64,000 bases of DNA, taken from the NCBI RefSeq assembly GCF_001029435.1, contig NZ_LDOV01000027.1, forward strand, positions 62,001-126,000, read 5' to 3'. Numbering within the stretch: position 1 is the first letter of the stretch; each line of letters begins with the position of its first letter. Shown here one piece after another: positions 1 through 8,615 of this stretch. The notes beneath the pieces are model-generated. The model was given only the letters and a program-made list of their open reading frames with translations, was not told the origin of the DNA and made no database searches. Position numbers and translations under genes: made by a program. The stretch comes from Photobacterium aphoticum (GTDB lineage Bacteria > Pseudomonadota > Gammaproteobacteria > Enterobacterales > Vibrionaceae).

Positions 1-340
1 GATAAATCAGCGGGTCGGTCCAAAAGCTCTCTGGCATTTCTGCGCCACGGGCTTTGCGGACCAGTTCCACGTGATTGACATAGGCACTGCCATCTGCCCA
101 TTGGTAAGCGCGAGGCAGGGGAGAGCTGCACAGGTTGGGGTTGAACGGAAAGGTCAGCGTGACCATGCCGTCATTGAGTTGTTGGTATAAACGATGCAAG
201 GGCGCTTCAACTAACGACCAGTTGTCGAGGGCAAATTGCAGGGTCGGGGCAATGTCATGGGCATAGACGGCAAGCCGTAAATCGCGAGATACGACGATCA
301 GTTGCCCATCACGGCCTTGGTTGAGAGAGGCTAATTTCAC
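1..340 (-). CDS. Fumarylacetoacetate hydrolase family protein, N-terminal part (runs off the window)
   Basis: About 113 residues are visible, beginning MKLASLNQGRDGQLIVVSRD, the N-terminal domain pattern of bacterial fumarylacetoacetase-type hydrolases, which cleave fumarylacetoacetate to fumarate and acetoacetate in the cytoplasm. The start is a GTG at 340-338, chosen because AAGGAG lies six bases upstream. The catalytic C-terminal domain lies beyond base 1. The gene follows hmgA on the same strand after a 128-base gap, so it would catalyse a late step of the same homogentisate pathway. Family assignment is from the N-terminus and the context only. Confidence 0.8.
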   Translation of the reverse strand, partial: MKLASLNQGRDGQLIVVSRDLRLAVYAHDIAPTLQFALDNWSLVEAPLHRLYQQLNDGMVTLTFPFNPNLCSSPLPRAYQWADGSAYVNHVELVRKARGAEMPESFWTDPLIY

Positions 341-383
341 GGGAATCTCCTTGTCATGACGTGATGACGATCAGGGTCGGTGA

Positions 384-419
384 GATGTTCATGTCGATGT
401 TCATCTGGATGTTCACGGT
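384..419. repeat. Three tandem 12-bp repeats between hmgA and the hydrolase gene
   Basis: GATGTTCATGTC, GATGTTCATCTG and GATGTTCACGGT follow one another directly. They lie in the short gap between hmgA and the fumarylacetoacetate hydrolase gene. No function is apparent; slippage in a non-coding spacer is the simplest reading. Confidence 0.7.
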
Positions 420-468
420 TTGAGTGCGCTAATGCGATGCAATCTGGTGATATCTACTCTGTGCTGCG

Positions 469-1677
469 CTAGTCAGGGCGTTCTAACCATGAATAAACAT
501 AGTCGGTGTTCTCGACGCCGTCGGGTAATTCCGCCACTTCCAGCGGGTAACGGGCATCTATCATAACGGCCACCTCATCGGTCTCTTTTTTCGCTGTCTG
601 TGTTTCATCACCTTCTGTTTTATCGCCCTCGGCTTTATCCAGTGCGGCGTTATTCGCCGCTAGGCTGGCTGCGAGTGCCTTCGGGTGTGGGCCGTGAGAA
701 AAACCGCAGGGGTGATGTGTGATCATGCCTGCTTCAATGTTGTCGCGGCTGAAGAAGTTGCCCCGGTGGTAAAACAGGACTTCGTCATAATCATCATTGT
801 TATGAAAGAACGGCACTTTTAATGCGCCGGGATCGGTTTCAATCGGACGCGGCACAAAGGTACAAATCACAAAACCCTCGGCGACAAAGGTAGTATGGGC
901 AGAGGGGGGCACATGGTAGCGATGACTCATGATGGGGCGAATGGCCCGCCAGTTGAGTTTGAAGGCGGTCAGGTTGCCTTTCCAGCCTTGTGCATCGAGC
1001 GGATTGTAAGGGTAGGTCAGAATATTGAGCTGATTACGAGCCTTCAACTGTACCTGCCAAGGTTGACCGTTGGGCGCATGTGTCTGTTGTTGCTGGTCAA
1101 GAAAGCGGTCATTGATTTTGGCATGTTCAAGCATGGCGGGATCATAAATGGCATGTTGGCCAATCAGCCCGCGATCAGCCATCTGATAACTGCTGTGAGT
1201 TGCTTCAATCATCAGCAAACGCATTGGACTGTGTGGTTCAATGCGCCAGCTGGTCGCTCGGGGCAGAATCACATAATCGCCTTCTTCAAGCGGTAAATGG
1301 CCGTAGTCACAAAACAGATCGCCGCTGCCGTGATGCACAAACAGCGCCTCGTCACCATCACCGTTACGGGCTAGCTGAGTCATGGCTTGTGAACAGTGCC
1401 AGACTCGCAGTTTGAGTTGATCATTAAACAGTACCAAAGGCGCTTGCCAGGGGGAGTCGACGGCCGCATCCAGTTTATTGGTGTCGATGGCGCGAGGGCG
1501 CAATGGCCCTTCCCAGGCGATCCAACCCGTGGGTGGATGACGGTGATACATGTGACTGGCGGGGCCAAAGAAACCTTCTTTGCCGCATTCGCGCTCGTAG
1601 GTGCCTTCAGGCAAGTCGCAGTGCGCCTGACGGGACGCTTGTCCTTCGGTAATGGGGAACTGAAACCACTGTGGCAT
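469..1677 (-). CDS. hmgA: Homogentisate 1,2-dioxygenase
   Basis: A 402-residue cytoplasmic iron enzyme that opens the ring of homogentisate to maleylacetoacetate in tyrosine degradation. The cupin-like C-terminal half carries a HNNDDYDEV segment (292-300) and HPCGFSHGPHP (322-332), which match the metal-ligand regions of this family; exact ligands are inferred. The protein is shorter than the roughly 430-residue form of Pseudomonas and humans, as in the shorter marine type. The start has AAGGAGG six bases upstream. Residues about 346-367 form a Glu/Lys/Thr/Asp-rich stretch with a repeated EGD motif just before the conserved end, which looks like a lineage-specific insertion. It is divergent from phhAB and followed by the fumarylacetoacetate hydrolase gene. 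Confidence 0.9.
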   Translation of the reverse strand: MPQWFQFPITEGQASRQAHCDLPEGTYERECGKEGFFGPASHMYHRHPPTGWIAWEGPLRPRAIDTNKLDAAVDSPWQAPLVLFNDQLKLRVWHCSQAMTQLARNGDGDEALFVHHGSGDLFCDYGHLPLEEGDYVILPRATSWRIEPHSPMRLLMIEATHSSYQMADRGLIGQHAIYDPAMLEHAKINDRFLDQQQQTHAPNGQPWQVQLKARNQLNILTYPYNPLDAQGWKGNLTAFKLNWRAIRPIMSHRYHVPPSAHTTFVAEGFVICTFVPRPIETDPGALKVPFFHNNDDYDEVLFYHRGNFFSRDNIEAGMITHHPCGFSHGPHPKALAASLAANNAALDKAEGDKTEGDETQTAKKETDEVAVMIDARYPLEVAELPDGVENTDYVYSWLERPD

Positions 1678-2074
1678 GACGTCCTCCTTGGCCGATGTGA
1701 CACAAAGTGGGTTATTGATAGAAAACAGGATTAATTTAACTCTGGCTCATGCTGGGCAATACAGCAATAAATCGTCCCTAACCACTTGTTGTGTTTGGTT
1801 GACAGTCAGCGAAGTGGCAAGGCTAACCGCCTCATGTGTCAGTGCCTGCTGTGAATGTGGGTTGTAACATTTTGCTTACACCTTGAGCGAGGCTCATTGT
1901 TGAGAGGGACTTTATTGAGTGCCTTATCCATACCTACGCTGAAAGTATGTGAGAGGAAAATGCAGCATGAAAACGCATGCTGAACGTCAATATGACGGGC
2001 CAGGGGGAGGCAGACGCAAGACAATGCGTGTCAATTCTGTTGAGCATCTATCTGTTAGCTTCTAGGGGGACAGT
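1678..2074. promoter_or_regulatory. Divergent control region between hmgA and phhA
   Basis: This 397-base gap separates two divergent operons of the same pathway and must hold both promoters. I see one good TyrR-type box at 1863-1880 and a weak one at 1787-1804. I could not place a convincing sigma-70 or sigma-54 promoter for either gene. The possible frames inside are short and without ribosome binding sites. Confidence 0.5.
1863..1880. promoter_or_regulatory. Candidate TyrR/PhhR box
   Basis: TGTAACATTTTGCTTACA matches the TyrR box TGTAAA-N6-TTTACA at every half-site position except two symmetric ones, so it is itself a near-perfect inverted repeat. It lies about 185 bases from the hmgA start and 195 bases from the phhA start. 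TyrR-family regulators control phenylalanine and tyrosine genes in gammaproteobacteria, so the site suits the context. Binding is inferred. Confidence 0.6.
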
Positions 2075-2941
2075 ATGACGCAATACGTATCAAAAAAGCC
2101 GGACCCGCAAGGGATCGTTCATTGGAGTGATGAGGAACACCATGTTTGGCATGATCTGGTAGCGCGCCAGCAAGCCTGTTTGCCGGGGCGAGCCTGTCAG
2201 GCTTATTTGGACGGGTTGGATTTACTCGATTTACCGACAGATCGTGTGCCGCAGTTAGGTGATATTAACCGTGTATTGCTGGCGACGACCGGTTGGCAAT
2301 GTGCGCCTGTTCCGGCGTTGATTAATTTTGATCGGTTCTTTTCACTGCTGGCTGAACAGCAGTTTCCGGTGGCCACGTTTTTACGGACGCGTGAAGAGTT
2401 TGATTACCTGCAAGAGCCGGACTTTTTCCATGAAATCTTCGGTCATTGCGCCATGCTGACCAATCCCGCTTTTGCCCAGTTTACCCACATGTATGGCCGA
2501 TTAGGGCTCAATGCCAGCCATGAAGATCGCGTTTATCTCGCCCGTTTGTATTGGTTTACGGTGGAGTTCGGCTTATTAAAAGAAGCCTTGGACAAAGAAG
2601 ACTCATTGAAAGAAGCTCAGCCAAATGAACGTAAAGCCACCCGCATTTATGGTGGGGGGATCCTGTCTTCACCGGGGGAAACCCAATACGCGCTGCGAAC
2701 GCAGGAGAGTGATGGCCCGGTGCCCTTGCACAAACCGTTTGAACCGGTGGATGTGATGCGCACGCCATATCGTATTGATATCATGCAACCGGTCTATTTT
2801 GTTCTGGATGATATTCAGCAACTCTATGATTTGGCACATACCGATGTCATGGCCTTGGTGCAGGAAGCCAAAGCAAAAGGCCTGCACACCCCGTTATTTG
2901 CGCCTAAAGTTAAGTCATCGCAACCGGTAATAACGTCATAA
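2075..2941 (+). CDS. phhA: Phenylalanine-4-hydroxylase
   Basis: A 288-residue tetrahydropterin-dependent non-haem iron enzyme that converts phenylalanine to tyrosine. The aromatic amino acid hydroxylase signature HEIFGHCAML is present. The facial triad reads as His119, His124 and Glu164, with the same spacing as in the bacterial enzymes. GGGILSSPGET marks the conserved segment after the active site. Length fits the single-domain bacterial form without a regulatory ACT domain. AGGGGG lies upstream of the ATG. It forms an operon with the pterin recycling gene phhB 18 bases downstream and faces hmgA across a TyrR-type box. Confidence 0.96.
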   Translation: MTQYVSKKPDPQGIVHWSDEEHHVWHDLVARQQACLPGRACQAYLDGLDLLDLPTDRVPQLGDINRVLLATTGWQCAPVPALINFDRFFSLLAEQQFPVATFLRTREEFDYLQEPDFFHEIFGHCAMLTNPAFAQFTHMYGRLGLNASHEDRVYLARLYWFTVEFGLLKEALDKEDSLKEAQPNERKATRIYGGGILSSPGETQYALRTQESDGPVPLHKPFEPVDVMRTPYRIDIMQPVYFVLDDIQQLYDLAHTDVMALVQEAKAKGLHTPLFAPKVKSSQPVITS

Positions 2942-2959
2942 TTAAAAAGGAGAGTTTCT

Positions 2960-3301
2960 ATGACCGCCTTGAATGAACTGCGCTGCGAGGCATGCCACAG
3001 CGGTGCGCCTACCGTCACAGAAGCAGAGCGTAACGCGTTAATGGCTGAATTGTCTGATTGGACGGTGATCGAGCGCGAAGGCATTGCACAATTAGAACGG
3101 TGCTTTGCGTTTAAAAACTTCAAACTGGCGTGGGCGTTAACGGATAAAGTTGCCGCATTGGCAGAAGCCGAGGGCCATCACCCGGAAATCACTCTGGAAT
3201 GGGGAAAAGTGACAGTGCGTTGGTGGAGTCACTCTGCCAAAGGGCTGCATAAAAATGATTTCATCTGTGCGGCGAAAACGGATGCGCTGTTGGCGGAATA
3301 G
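2960..3301 (+). CDS. phhB: Pterin-4-alpha-carbinolamine dehydratase
   Basis: A 113-residue enzyme that dehydrates the 4a-hydroxytetrahydropterin made by PhhA, so the cofactor can be recycled. The family motif EGHHPEI (71-77) carries the paired active-site histidines His73 and His74, and the following strand [11 protein letters not shown] is also typical. AAGGAGAG precedes the ATG. It is the second gene of phhAB and is closed by the terminator at 3323-3358. Confidence 0.94.
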   Translation: MTALNELRCEACHSGAPTVTEAERNALMAELSDWTVIEREGIAQLERCFAFKNFKLAWALTDKVAALAEAEGHHPEITLEWGKVTVRWWSHSAKGLHKNDFICAAKTDALLAE

Positions 3302-3322
3302 TAAAGGTGCCAATCTACATTG

Positions 3323-3358
3323 AACGTGCTGTGAGTGTCATGCCATAGCACGTTTTTT
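3323..3358 (+). terminator. Rho-independent terminator after phhAB
   Basis: Perfect 8-bp arms AACGTGCT and AGCACGTT enclose a 16-base loop and run into six T residues. Confidence 0.75.
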
Positions 3359-3459
3359 ATGGGGATAATTATGAATGGTGTTTTTTATTCTGACCATTGG
3401 TACTATTTTGTCGGCGGATGGGTATATAATGATTGAATGTCAAATTGTTAGGGTATTAC

Positions 3460-4791
3460 ATGAGTAAACCACAAGAGCCACAACAGCTAGTTGGGTGCGA
3501 AGAATGCGGTTTAGTGGTTGCGCTGCCGGAATTGGCAGATGATGAAAAAGCGTCATGCCCTCGATGTGATCATACGTTAGTGAAACGCATAGCTCAGCCG
3601 TTTCAACGTCCGCTGTCATACGGTTTAGCCTGCCTTGTCATGCTGGTGGCCAGCATCAGTTTTCCGTTTATGTCTTTCAGCGTAAAAGGGATCAGCCAGC
3701 AAATTACCCTGATGCATGCCGCTGAAATGCTCAATGTGTTTGAAAACAGCCTGTTAGCCGTATTGTTATTGCTGACGGTATTGGTATTACCGGCCATCTA
3801 CCTGCTGGCTCTATTGTATCTGTATTACCGTGCCGGACGCTTGCTGACAGGGAAATCCGAGAAAAAGATTACGCCTCGGGAAAAACGGTTATGCCGCATT
3901 ATGATCACCATTGAACCTTGGTTGATGGTGGACGTGTTTTTGATTGGGGTATTAGTCAGCCTGATCAAAATCGCCTCGCTGGCCGATATCGGTTTAGGCA
4001 TGTCATTCTGGGCGTTCTGTATTTATACCTTGCTGGTGGTGAAGTGTGTGTCGATGGCCGATCGCACTTGGCTGTGGATGCAGTTTTTACCCTTGCAACC
4101 CATCGAAGGGGTGAAAGCCGGCGATTGTCATAACGATCACAACCACATTAGCTGTCATGTGTGCGCACAGTTGAACCCGATGACGGAGGCTGCTCACCCG
4201 CGTTGTTGCCGTTGTCATGCCAAACTGCACCCGTATGCGCCAGAGCGAATGTTGCAGCGTTCCTGGGCGCTGTTAATTGCGGCAGCGGTGTTTTTGTTGC
4301 CTGCGAACTTGTATCCCATGATGTATACCGTGAGCTTGGGGAAAACCGAAGGCTCGACCATCATGGAAGGGGTGGTGTTGTTATGGCAGTTAAAATCGTA
4401 CCCGATTGCTGCAGTGATCTTTTTGGCCAGTGTGGTGATCCCATTGGCGAAAGTCTTTGCCCTGACATGGTTATACATTCATGCAAAAAAAGGGGTATTG
4501 AACGATGAAAAGAAAGCGATCAAAAACCTCAAGTTGTATCGAATGACTGAATTTATCGGGCGTTGGTCCATGATTGATATTTTCGTTGTCGCGATTTTGG
4601 TTGCCTTGGTGCAATTGAAAAATCTGATGGCGATTTATCCGGGACCGGCAGCCTTGTCATTTGCGTGTGTGGTATTACTGACCATGCTGTCGGCAATGAC
4701 CTTTGACCCTCGGGTCTTTTGGCAGAAGGAAAATGGTGTTGTGGCCCCGTCTGCGAGTGAAAACCCTTATAAAGAGAAAGCGAGTTTATGA
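3460..4791 (+). CDS. pqiA: PqiA-family membrane protein (paraquat-inducible protein A)
   Basis: A 443-residue inner-membrane protein. Two halves each begin with a cytoplasmic zinc-ribbon (CEEC with CPRC at 13-36; CHVC with CCRC about 230-255) followed by about four transmembrane helices, the PqiA/LetA layout. These proteins partner MCE-domain tunnels that carry lipids between inner and outer membranes. I start at ATG 3460 because a TATAAT hexamer at 3425-3430 would place transcription start downstream of the TTG at 3433, and AGGG lies ahead of 3460. The stop overlaps the pqiB start (ATGA). Lengths of the three genes fit PqiABC better than YebST/LetAB. Confidence 0.92.
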   Translation: MSKPQEPQQLVGCEECGLVVALPELADDEKASCPRCDHTLVKRIAQPFQRPLSYGLACLVMLVASISFPFMSFSVKGISQQITLMHAAEMLNVFENSLLAVLLLLTVLVLPAIYLLALLYLYYRAGRLLTGKSEKKITPREKRLCRIMITIEPWLMVDVFLIGVLVSLIKIASLADIGLGMSFWAFCIYTLLVVKCVSMADRTWLWMQFLPLQPIEGVKAGDCHNDHNHISCHVCAQLNPMTEAAHPRCCRCHAKLHPYAPERMLQRSWALLIAAAVFLLPANLYPMMYTVSLGKTEGSTIMEGVVLLWQLKSYPIAAVIFLASVVIPLAKVFALTWLYIHAKKGVLNDEKKAIKNLKLYRMTEFIGRWSMIDIFVVAILVALVQLKNLMAIYPGPAALSFACVVLLTMLSAMTFDPRVFWQKENGVVAPSASENPYKEKASL

Positions 4792-6431
4792 GCGAGCAAC
4801 CAGCATCAAGCGCTAAGACCCAAGCGATAAAGCAGGTGTCCTCCATATGGTTAGTGCCGATCATAGCGATCGGCATTGGTATCTGGATGTTGATTCAGTT
4901 TATGACCAGCCAAGGGCCGGAAATTACGCTGAAAATGGACACGGCTGAGGGTATTGAAGTCGGAAAAACCGAAATCAAAGCCCTGAATGTCAAAGTCGGT
5001 GTGGTGACCGGCGTCACCCTGAATGAAGACTACAGTGCCATTGAAGTGACCGCACAGATGAACAAAGATGCGGCGCGTATGCTAAAAGATGACACGCTGT
5101 TTTGGGTGGTGAAGCCGCGTATCGGTAAGTCCGGTGTGTCAGGCTTGGAAACCCTGCTGTCGGGATCTTATATCCAGTTGCAGCCCGGCCGTTCAGAGGT
5201 TGATAAGCGCCACTTTGAAGTGTTGGATGTGCCACCTGTCGCGCCACCGGATGCGAAAGGTCTGCGTCTGGTGCTGACCCATAATGAAGCGGGCAAACTC
5301 GCGGTCGGGGATCCGGTATTGTACGAAGGTTTCACGGTGGGCCGTGTTGAACAAACGACCTTTGATACCAAAACCAAAAAAGCCCATTACCAGCTGTTTA
5401 TTTTCCAGCCGTATGACAGCTTGATCCGTAAGCGTACTCGTTTCTGGTTAACGTCGGGCGTGGATCTGCAAATGTCAGCGGAAGGGTTTAACTTGAAGAT
5501 CGGTTCGATTGAATCGCTGATCACTGGTGGTGTGAGCTTCCGTGTCCCGAAAGGGCGTGAGCCAGGTGAATTGATCACCAAGCAGATGTCCAAGTTCCGT
5601 TTGTACAACAATCTGAAAGATGTACGTGAACGTTTCTTCGATGAGTATCTGGAATATGTCATGCTGTTTGATGAATCAGTACGTGGCCTGAAACCGGGTG
5701 CGCCGATTGAATACCGGGGTATTCGTATCGGTACGGTACAGAAAGTGCCACTGAGTCTGCCAACGGCGCGTGAAGGCTTCACCAATAAAGACATTCCGGT
5801 ATTGATCCGCATTGAGCTGGGCCGTGTGAACACCCATGCCCATCACACCACATTGGCAGAGCTGAAAGAGAGTTTGGATAAGGAATTCAAGAATGGTCTG
5901 CGTGCCACATTGAAGACCGGTAACCTGCTCACTGGTGCCTTGTTGATTGATACGGAAGTGTATCCAGATGACAAGATGCCAACAGAGTCGAAGTATGCGA
6001 ACTATGACATCTTCCCGACCAAAGCGGGTGGGTTTGCGCAGTTCCAGAAACAAATTTCGTCCATTCTGACCAAGATTAATGATCTGCCGGTTGAAGATAC
6101 ATTGGCGACGTTAAACCGTACGTTGGAAACGTCTCAGGGAACACTGGCTGCGGCCGAAAAAGTGGCGAATGAGCTGAACAAACTGTTGGCGAAGAAAGAT
6201 ACCCAAGCGATCCCAACGGAGATCCGTGAGAGCTTGCAGCAGATTCAGGAAACCCTGAATGGTTATGGTCCTGAAGCAGCACCATACCAGAACTTGCAAC
6301 AGGCTTTGGATCAGTTTGAGCAGGTGATGACTGAGCTACAACCGGTATTGCGCCAGCTGAACGAGAAACCAAATTCATTAATTTTCACGGGTGAGAAACC
6401 GGCGGATCCTATTCCGGTACGAGGACAATAA
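4788..6431 (+). CDS. pqiB: PqiB: three-MCE-domain intermembrane lipid transport protein
   Basis: A 547-residue periplasmic protein anchored by one N-terminal helix (about 21-40). Three MCE domains follow, beginning near residues 45, 158 and 285, each with the typical G-x-V-x-G segments such as VKVGVVTGVTL and GDPVLYEGFTVG. The C-terminal third is predicted coiled coil, the needle that spans the periplasm in E. coli PqiB. Seven-domain LetB would be about 870 residues, so this is the PqiB type. Translationally coupled to pqiA and two bases ahead of pqiC. Confidence 0.94.
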   Translation: MSEQPASSAKTQAIKQVSSIWLVPIIAIGIGIWMLIQFMTSQGPEITLKMDTAEGIEVGKTEIKALNVKVGVVTGVTLNEDYSAIEVTAQMNKDAARMLKDDTLFWVVKPRIGKSGVSGLETLLSGSYIQLQPGRSEVDKRHFEVLDVPPVAPPDAKGLRLVLTHNEAGKLAVGDPVLYEGFTVGRVEQTTFDTKTKKAHYQLFIFQPYDSLIRKRTRFWLTSGVDLQMSAEGFNLKIGSIESLITGGVSFRVPKGREPGELITKQMSKFRLYNNLKDVRERFFDEYLEYVMLFDESVRGLKPGAPIEYRGIRIGTVQKVPLSLPTAREGFTNKDIPVLIRIELGRVNTHAHHTTLAELKESLDKEFKNGLRATLKTGNLLTGALLIDTEVYPDDKMPTESKYANYDIFPTKAGGFAQFQKQISSILTKINDLPVEDTLATLNRTLETSQGTLAAAEKVANELNKLLAKKDTQAIPTEIRESLQQIQETLNGYGPEAAPYQNLQQALDQFEQVMTELQPVLRQLNEKPNSLIFTGEKPADPIPVRGQ

Positions 6432-6433
6432 GT

Positions 6434-7018
6434 ATGTACAAGAGTCTTTTAGCTGCCGCTGTCTTGGTATTGGCAGGATGCAGTAGCACAGAGCCGACGA
6501 CGACAACGTACCTGTTACCCATGAATGATGCGCCGAACACCTTGCTCAGTGCCAATGCGCAGCAACCCGTGATGATTGTGCGCCCAGTTGAAGTGGCGCA
6601 GCATCTGGGTGGCAATGGCCTGGTGTATCAGGTCAGCCAAACCGAAGTGGTGCAGGCGCAACACAACCTGTGGGCAGAGAGCTTATCCAAGCAATTAACC
6701 CGTGCGGTGGTGGACGACTTACGCCAGAAACAATCGACCTATTGGTTCGATCAACTGACACCTGCTGTCAGTGCCATGGGGTTGCCGAAGCTGCAATTGC
6801 AGTTCACGCAGTTCAATGGTCACTATTCAGGCCTTGCGCAATTGGGCGGCCAGTGGATGGTAGTCAATGGTGAGGGCGAGGCAGTTATTCGCCAGCCATT
6901 CTTCATTCAGGTACCGTTGACGGAGGACGGTTATGCGGCACAGGTGGAAGCCTTGTCGGAAGGCGTTGAGCGTTTAACCACGCAGATCAGCCAGCGTGTG
7001 AGCCTGCTGAAACTGTAG
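6434..7018 (+). CDS. pqiC: PqiC outer-membrane lipoprotein
   Basis: A 194-residue lipoprotein with a signal peptide ending in the lipobox LAGC (Cys16). It has the size and fold pattern of the PqiC/ABC-transport auxiliary family (DUF330): a short lipoprotein whose conserved core contains VEVAQHLGGNGLVYQ and a C-terminal helix. In E. coli PqiC sits in the outer membrane at the tip of the PqiB needle. It closes the operon; the terminator at 7075-7104 follows. Confidence 0.9.
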   Translation: MYKSLLAAAVLVLAGCSSTEPTTTTYLLPMNDAPNTLLSANAQQPVMIVRPVEVAQHLGGNGLVYQVSQTEVVQAQHNLWAESLSKQLTRAVVDDLRQKQSTYWFDQLTPAVSAMGLPKLQLQFTQFNGHYSGLAQLGGQWMVVNGEGEAVIRQPFFIQVPLTEDGYAAQVEALSEGVERLTTQISQRVSLLKL

Positions 7019-7074
7019 ATTGCACAGCGCTGCTAATAAGCGAAAGCAAGATTACGAGAAAAGTAAAAGAAAAC

Positions 7075-7104
7075 AAAAAAGATAGCTCTCGGGCTATCTT
7101 TTTT
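7075..7104 (+). terminator. Terminator after pqiABC
   Basis: Twelve-base arms made of AAAAAAGATAGC and its complement flank a six-base loop and end in a T tract. The A and T tracts make it usable in both directions, so it may also end the facing gene at 7154. Confidence 0.85.
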
Positions 7105-7153
7105 ATTGCCTGCTATCTGGCATCTTTAGATATAGAGCGACAAAGGCAGGGGA

Positions 7154-7372
7154 TTATTTTTGCGGGTAATGACGATAGAACCCGTTCGTCCAGCATTCCG
7201 GTAAATCTTCACCGGAAGGAAAGGACAACTGCTGCTTGTTGATTTTCACCGGATCAGCCAGATCTTCGCCTGATTGATACTGCACAGTGACTTGTGACAG
7301 AAAGGGATTTACCAGTGAGGCCATGTCTACCACATCGACCAGATCGCCTGTTCGTGCTTCTTTCAAAAACAT
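7154..7372 (-). CDS. Small conserved hypothetical protein
   Basis: A 72-residue protein, MFLKEARTGDLVDVVDMASL at the N-terminus and a C-terminal segment with FPSGEDLPECW. I recall similar short proteins in vibrios with the same FPSGE-L-P-CW ending, sometimes loosely labelled acetyltransferase, but no function is established. The ATG at 7372 is preceded by GGAG with eight-base spacing, better than the GTG one codon earlier. No signal peptide or membrane helix. It is transcribed away from mak. Confidence 0.7.
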   Translation of the reverse strand: MFLKEARTGDLVDVVDMASLVNPFLSQVTVQYQSGEDLADPVKINKQQLSFPSGEDLPECWTNGFYRHYPQK

Positions 7373-7587
7373 CACTTTATCTCCAAAGTATGCGGTAAAA
7401 CGCGTTAAAAATGTTGCAGATCACCTATGATAAGGTTGCTATAAAGCAAATGATCACAACGCTTTAGTCTAAGTATGGCTGAATTTACGCGCTTTGCTGT
7501 TGCCAAGACGCAGGATGACTCGCAGAAGTCCGACGCCATACAGGCTGTGACAATGACAGATTGAAAATAACAAGGAACAAGAAAGCA

Positions 7588-8499
7588 ATGAGTAAGTATT
7601 ACTGGGGTATCGATCTCGGCGGCACCAAGATTGAGTGTGCGGTGATGGCGTATGAAGACGATCGTTGTGTAGTAAGACAGCGCATTGCGACGGAAGGTGA
7701 GAAAGGCTACCAGCATGTTATCAGCCAAATTAAGCGTTTGATTGACCAATGTGCCGAAGAAGTCGGTGCGTATCCGACGGCGGTGGGCTTTGGTACACCC
7801 GGCACGTTAGATCCTGCCACAGGCTTAATGAAAAACTGTAACTCGACCCACCTGAACGGCCAGCCACTGGATAAAGATCTGACGGCATGTTTGGGTGTAC
7901 CGGTGAAGTTAGCCAATGATGCGAACTGCTTTGCCTTGGCTGAAGCCAAACTGGGTGCAGCACATGATATTAATCCGCAGGCAGAAGTGGTCTTCGGTAT
8001 CATCATGGGCACGGGTGTTGGCTCGGGTATCGTGGTAAATGGCAAACCGCTGTACGGTTGTCACGGTATCGCGGGTGAGTGGGGACATAATCCGTTAGAG
8101 CAAGACGGCGCACCGTGTTACTGCGGACAGCATGGTTGCGTGGAAACGGTATTGTCTGGCACGGGTCTAGAGCGTTTTTATAACGACACCGCACAGACCA
8201 CTGAAAAAGTGCGCTTGCCACAGATTATGGCTTTGGCACAAGAGGGGGATGCGATTGCCCAGCAAACGATAGATCGTATGCATGACTACTTTGGCCTGGC
8301 TGTTGCCCGTATCATTAACGTGATTGATCCGGATGTGATCGTGATTGGCGGTGGTGTCGGCAACGTGGATTCCCTGTACGAACAAGGTCGTCAGGCGATT
8401 TTGCCGCACTTGTTTAATCCGGTTCTGAATACACAGATTGTGAAGCCAAAACTGGGTGACAGTGCAGGCGTATTCGGCGCGGCGATGCTGGTGAAATAA
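7588..8499 (+). CDS. mak: ROK-family sugar kinase, probable fructokinase Mak
   Basis: A 303-residue cytoplasmic kinase. The N-terminal ATP motif is YYWGIDLGGTKIE. The segment NSTHLNGQPLDKDL closely follows the E. coli Mak pattern. The ROK zinc site GEWGHNPL-x6-CYCGQHGCVE is intact. Mak phosphorylates fructose and some hexoses; an N-acetylglucosamine kinase is the nearest alternative. I start at ATG 7588, with AAGGA upstream, rather than the TTG at 7561. A monocistronic layout is suggested by the terminator at 8542-8566. Confidence 0.8.
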   Translation: MSKYYWGIDLGGTKIECAVMAYEDDRCVVRQRIATEGEKGYQHVISQIKRLIDQCAEEVGAYPTAVGFGTPGTLDPATGLMKNCNSTHLNGQPLDKDLTACLGVPVKLANDANCFALAEAKLGAAHDINPQAEVVFGIIMGTGVGSGIVVNGKPLYGCHGIAGEWGHNPLEQDGAPCYCGQHGCVETVLSGTGLERFYNDTAQTTEKVRLPQIMALAQEGDAIAQQTIDRMHDYFGLAVARIINVIDPDVIVIGGGVGNVDSLYEQGRQAILPHLFNPVLNTQIVKPKLGDSAGVFGAAMLVK

Positions 8500-8541
8500 T
8501 TTCCGTCTTCATAGAAGCCTATCAACATCGGTTTAAATGAC

Positions 8542-8566
8542 GAAGCCACCGCGAGGTGGCTTCTTT
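8542..8566 (+). terminator. Terminator after mak
   Basis: Nine-base perfect arms GAAGCCACC and GGTGGCTTC with a GCGA tetraloop and a short T tract. Confidence 0.75.
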
Positions 8567-8615
8567 GTATGTACATTATTTAAGTGCTGTTTATCACTCA
8601 GGCCATAAAGGCGGC

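Noticed and set aside
1787..1804. Second TyrR-like box TGTTGT-N6-TTGACA
   Set aside because: Only the outer TGT/ACA bases agree with the consensus; too weak to call beside the good box at 1863.
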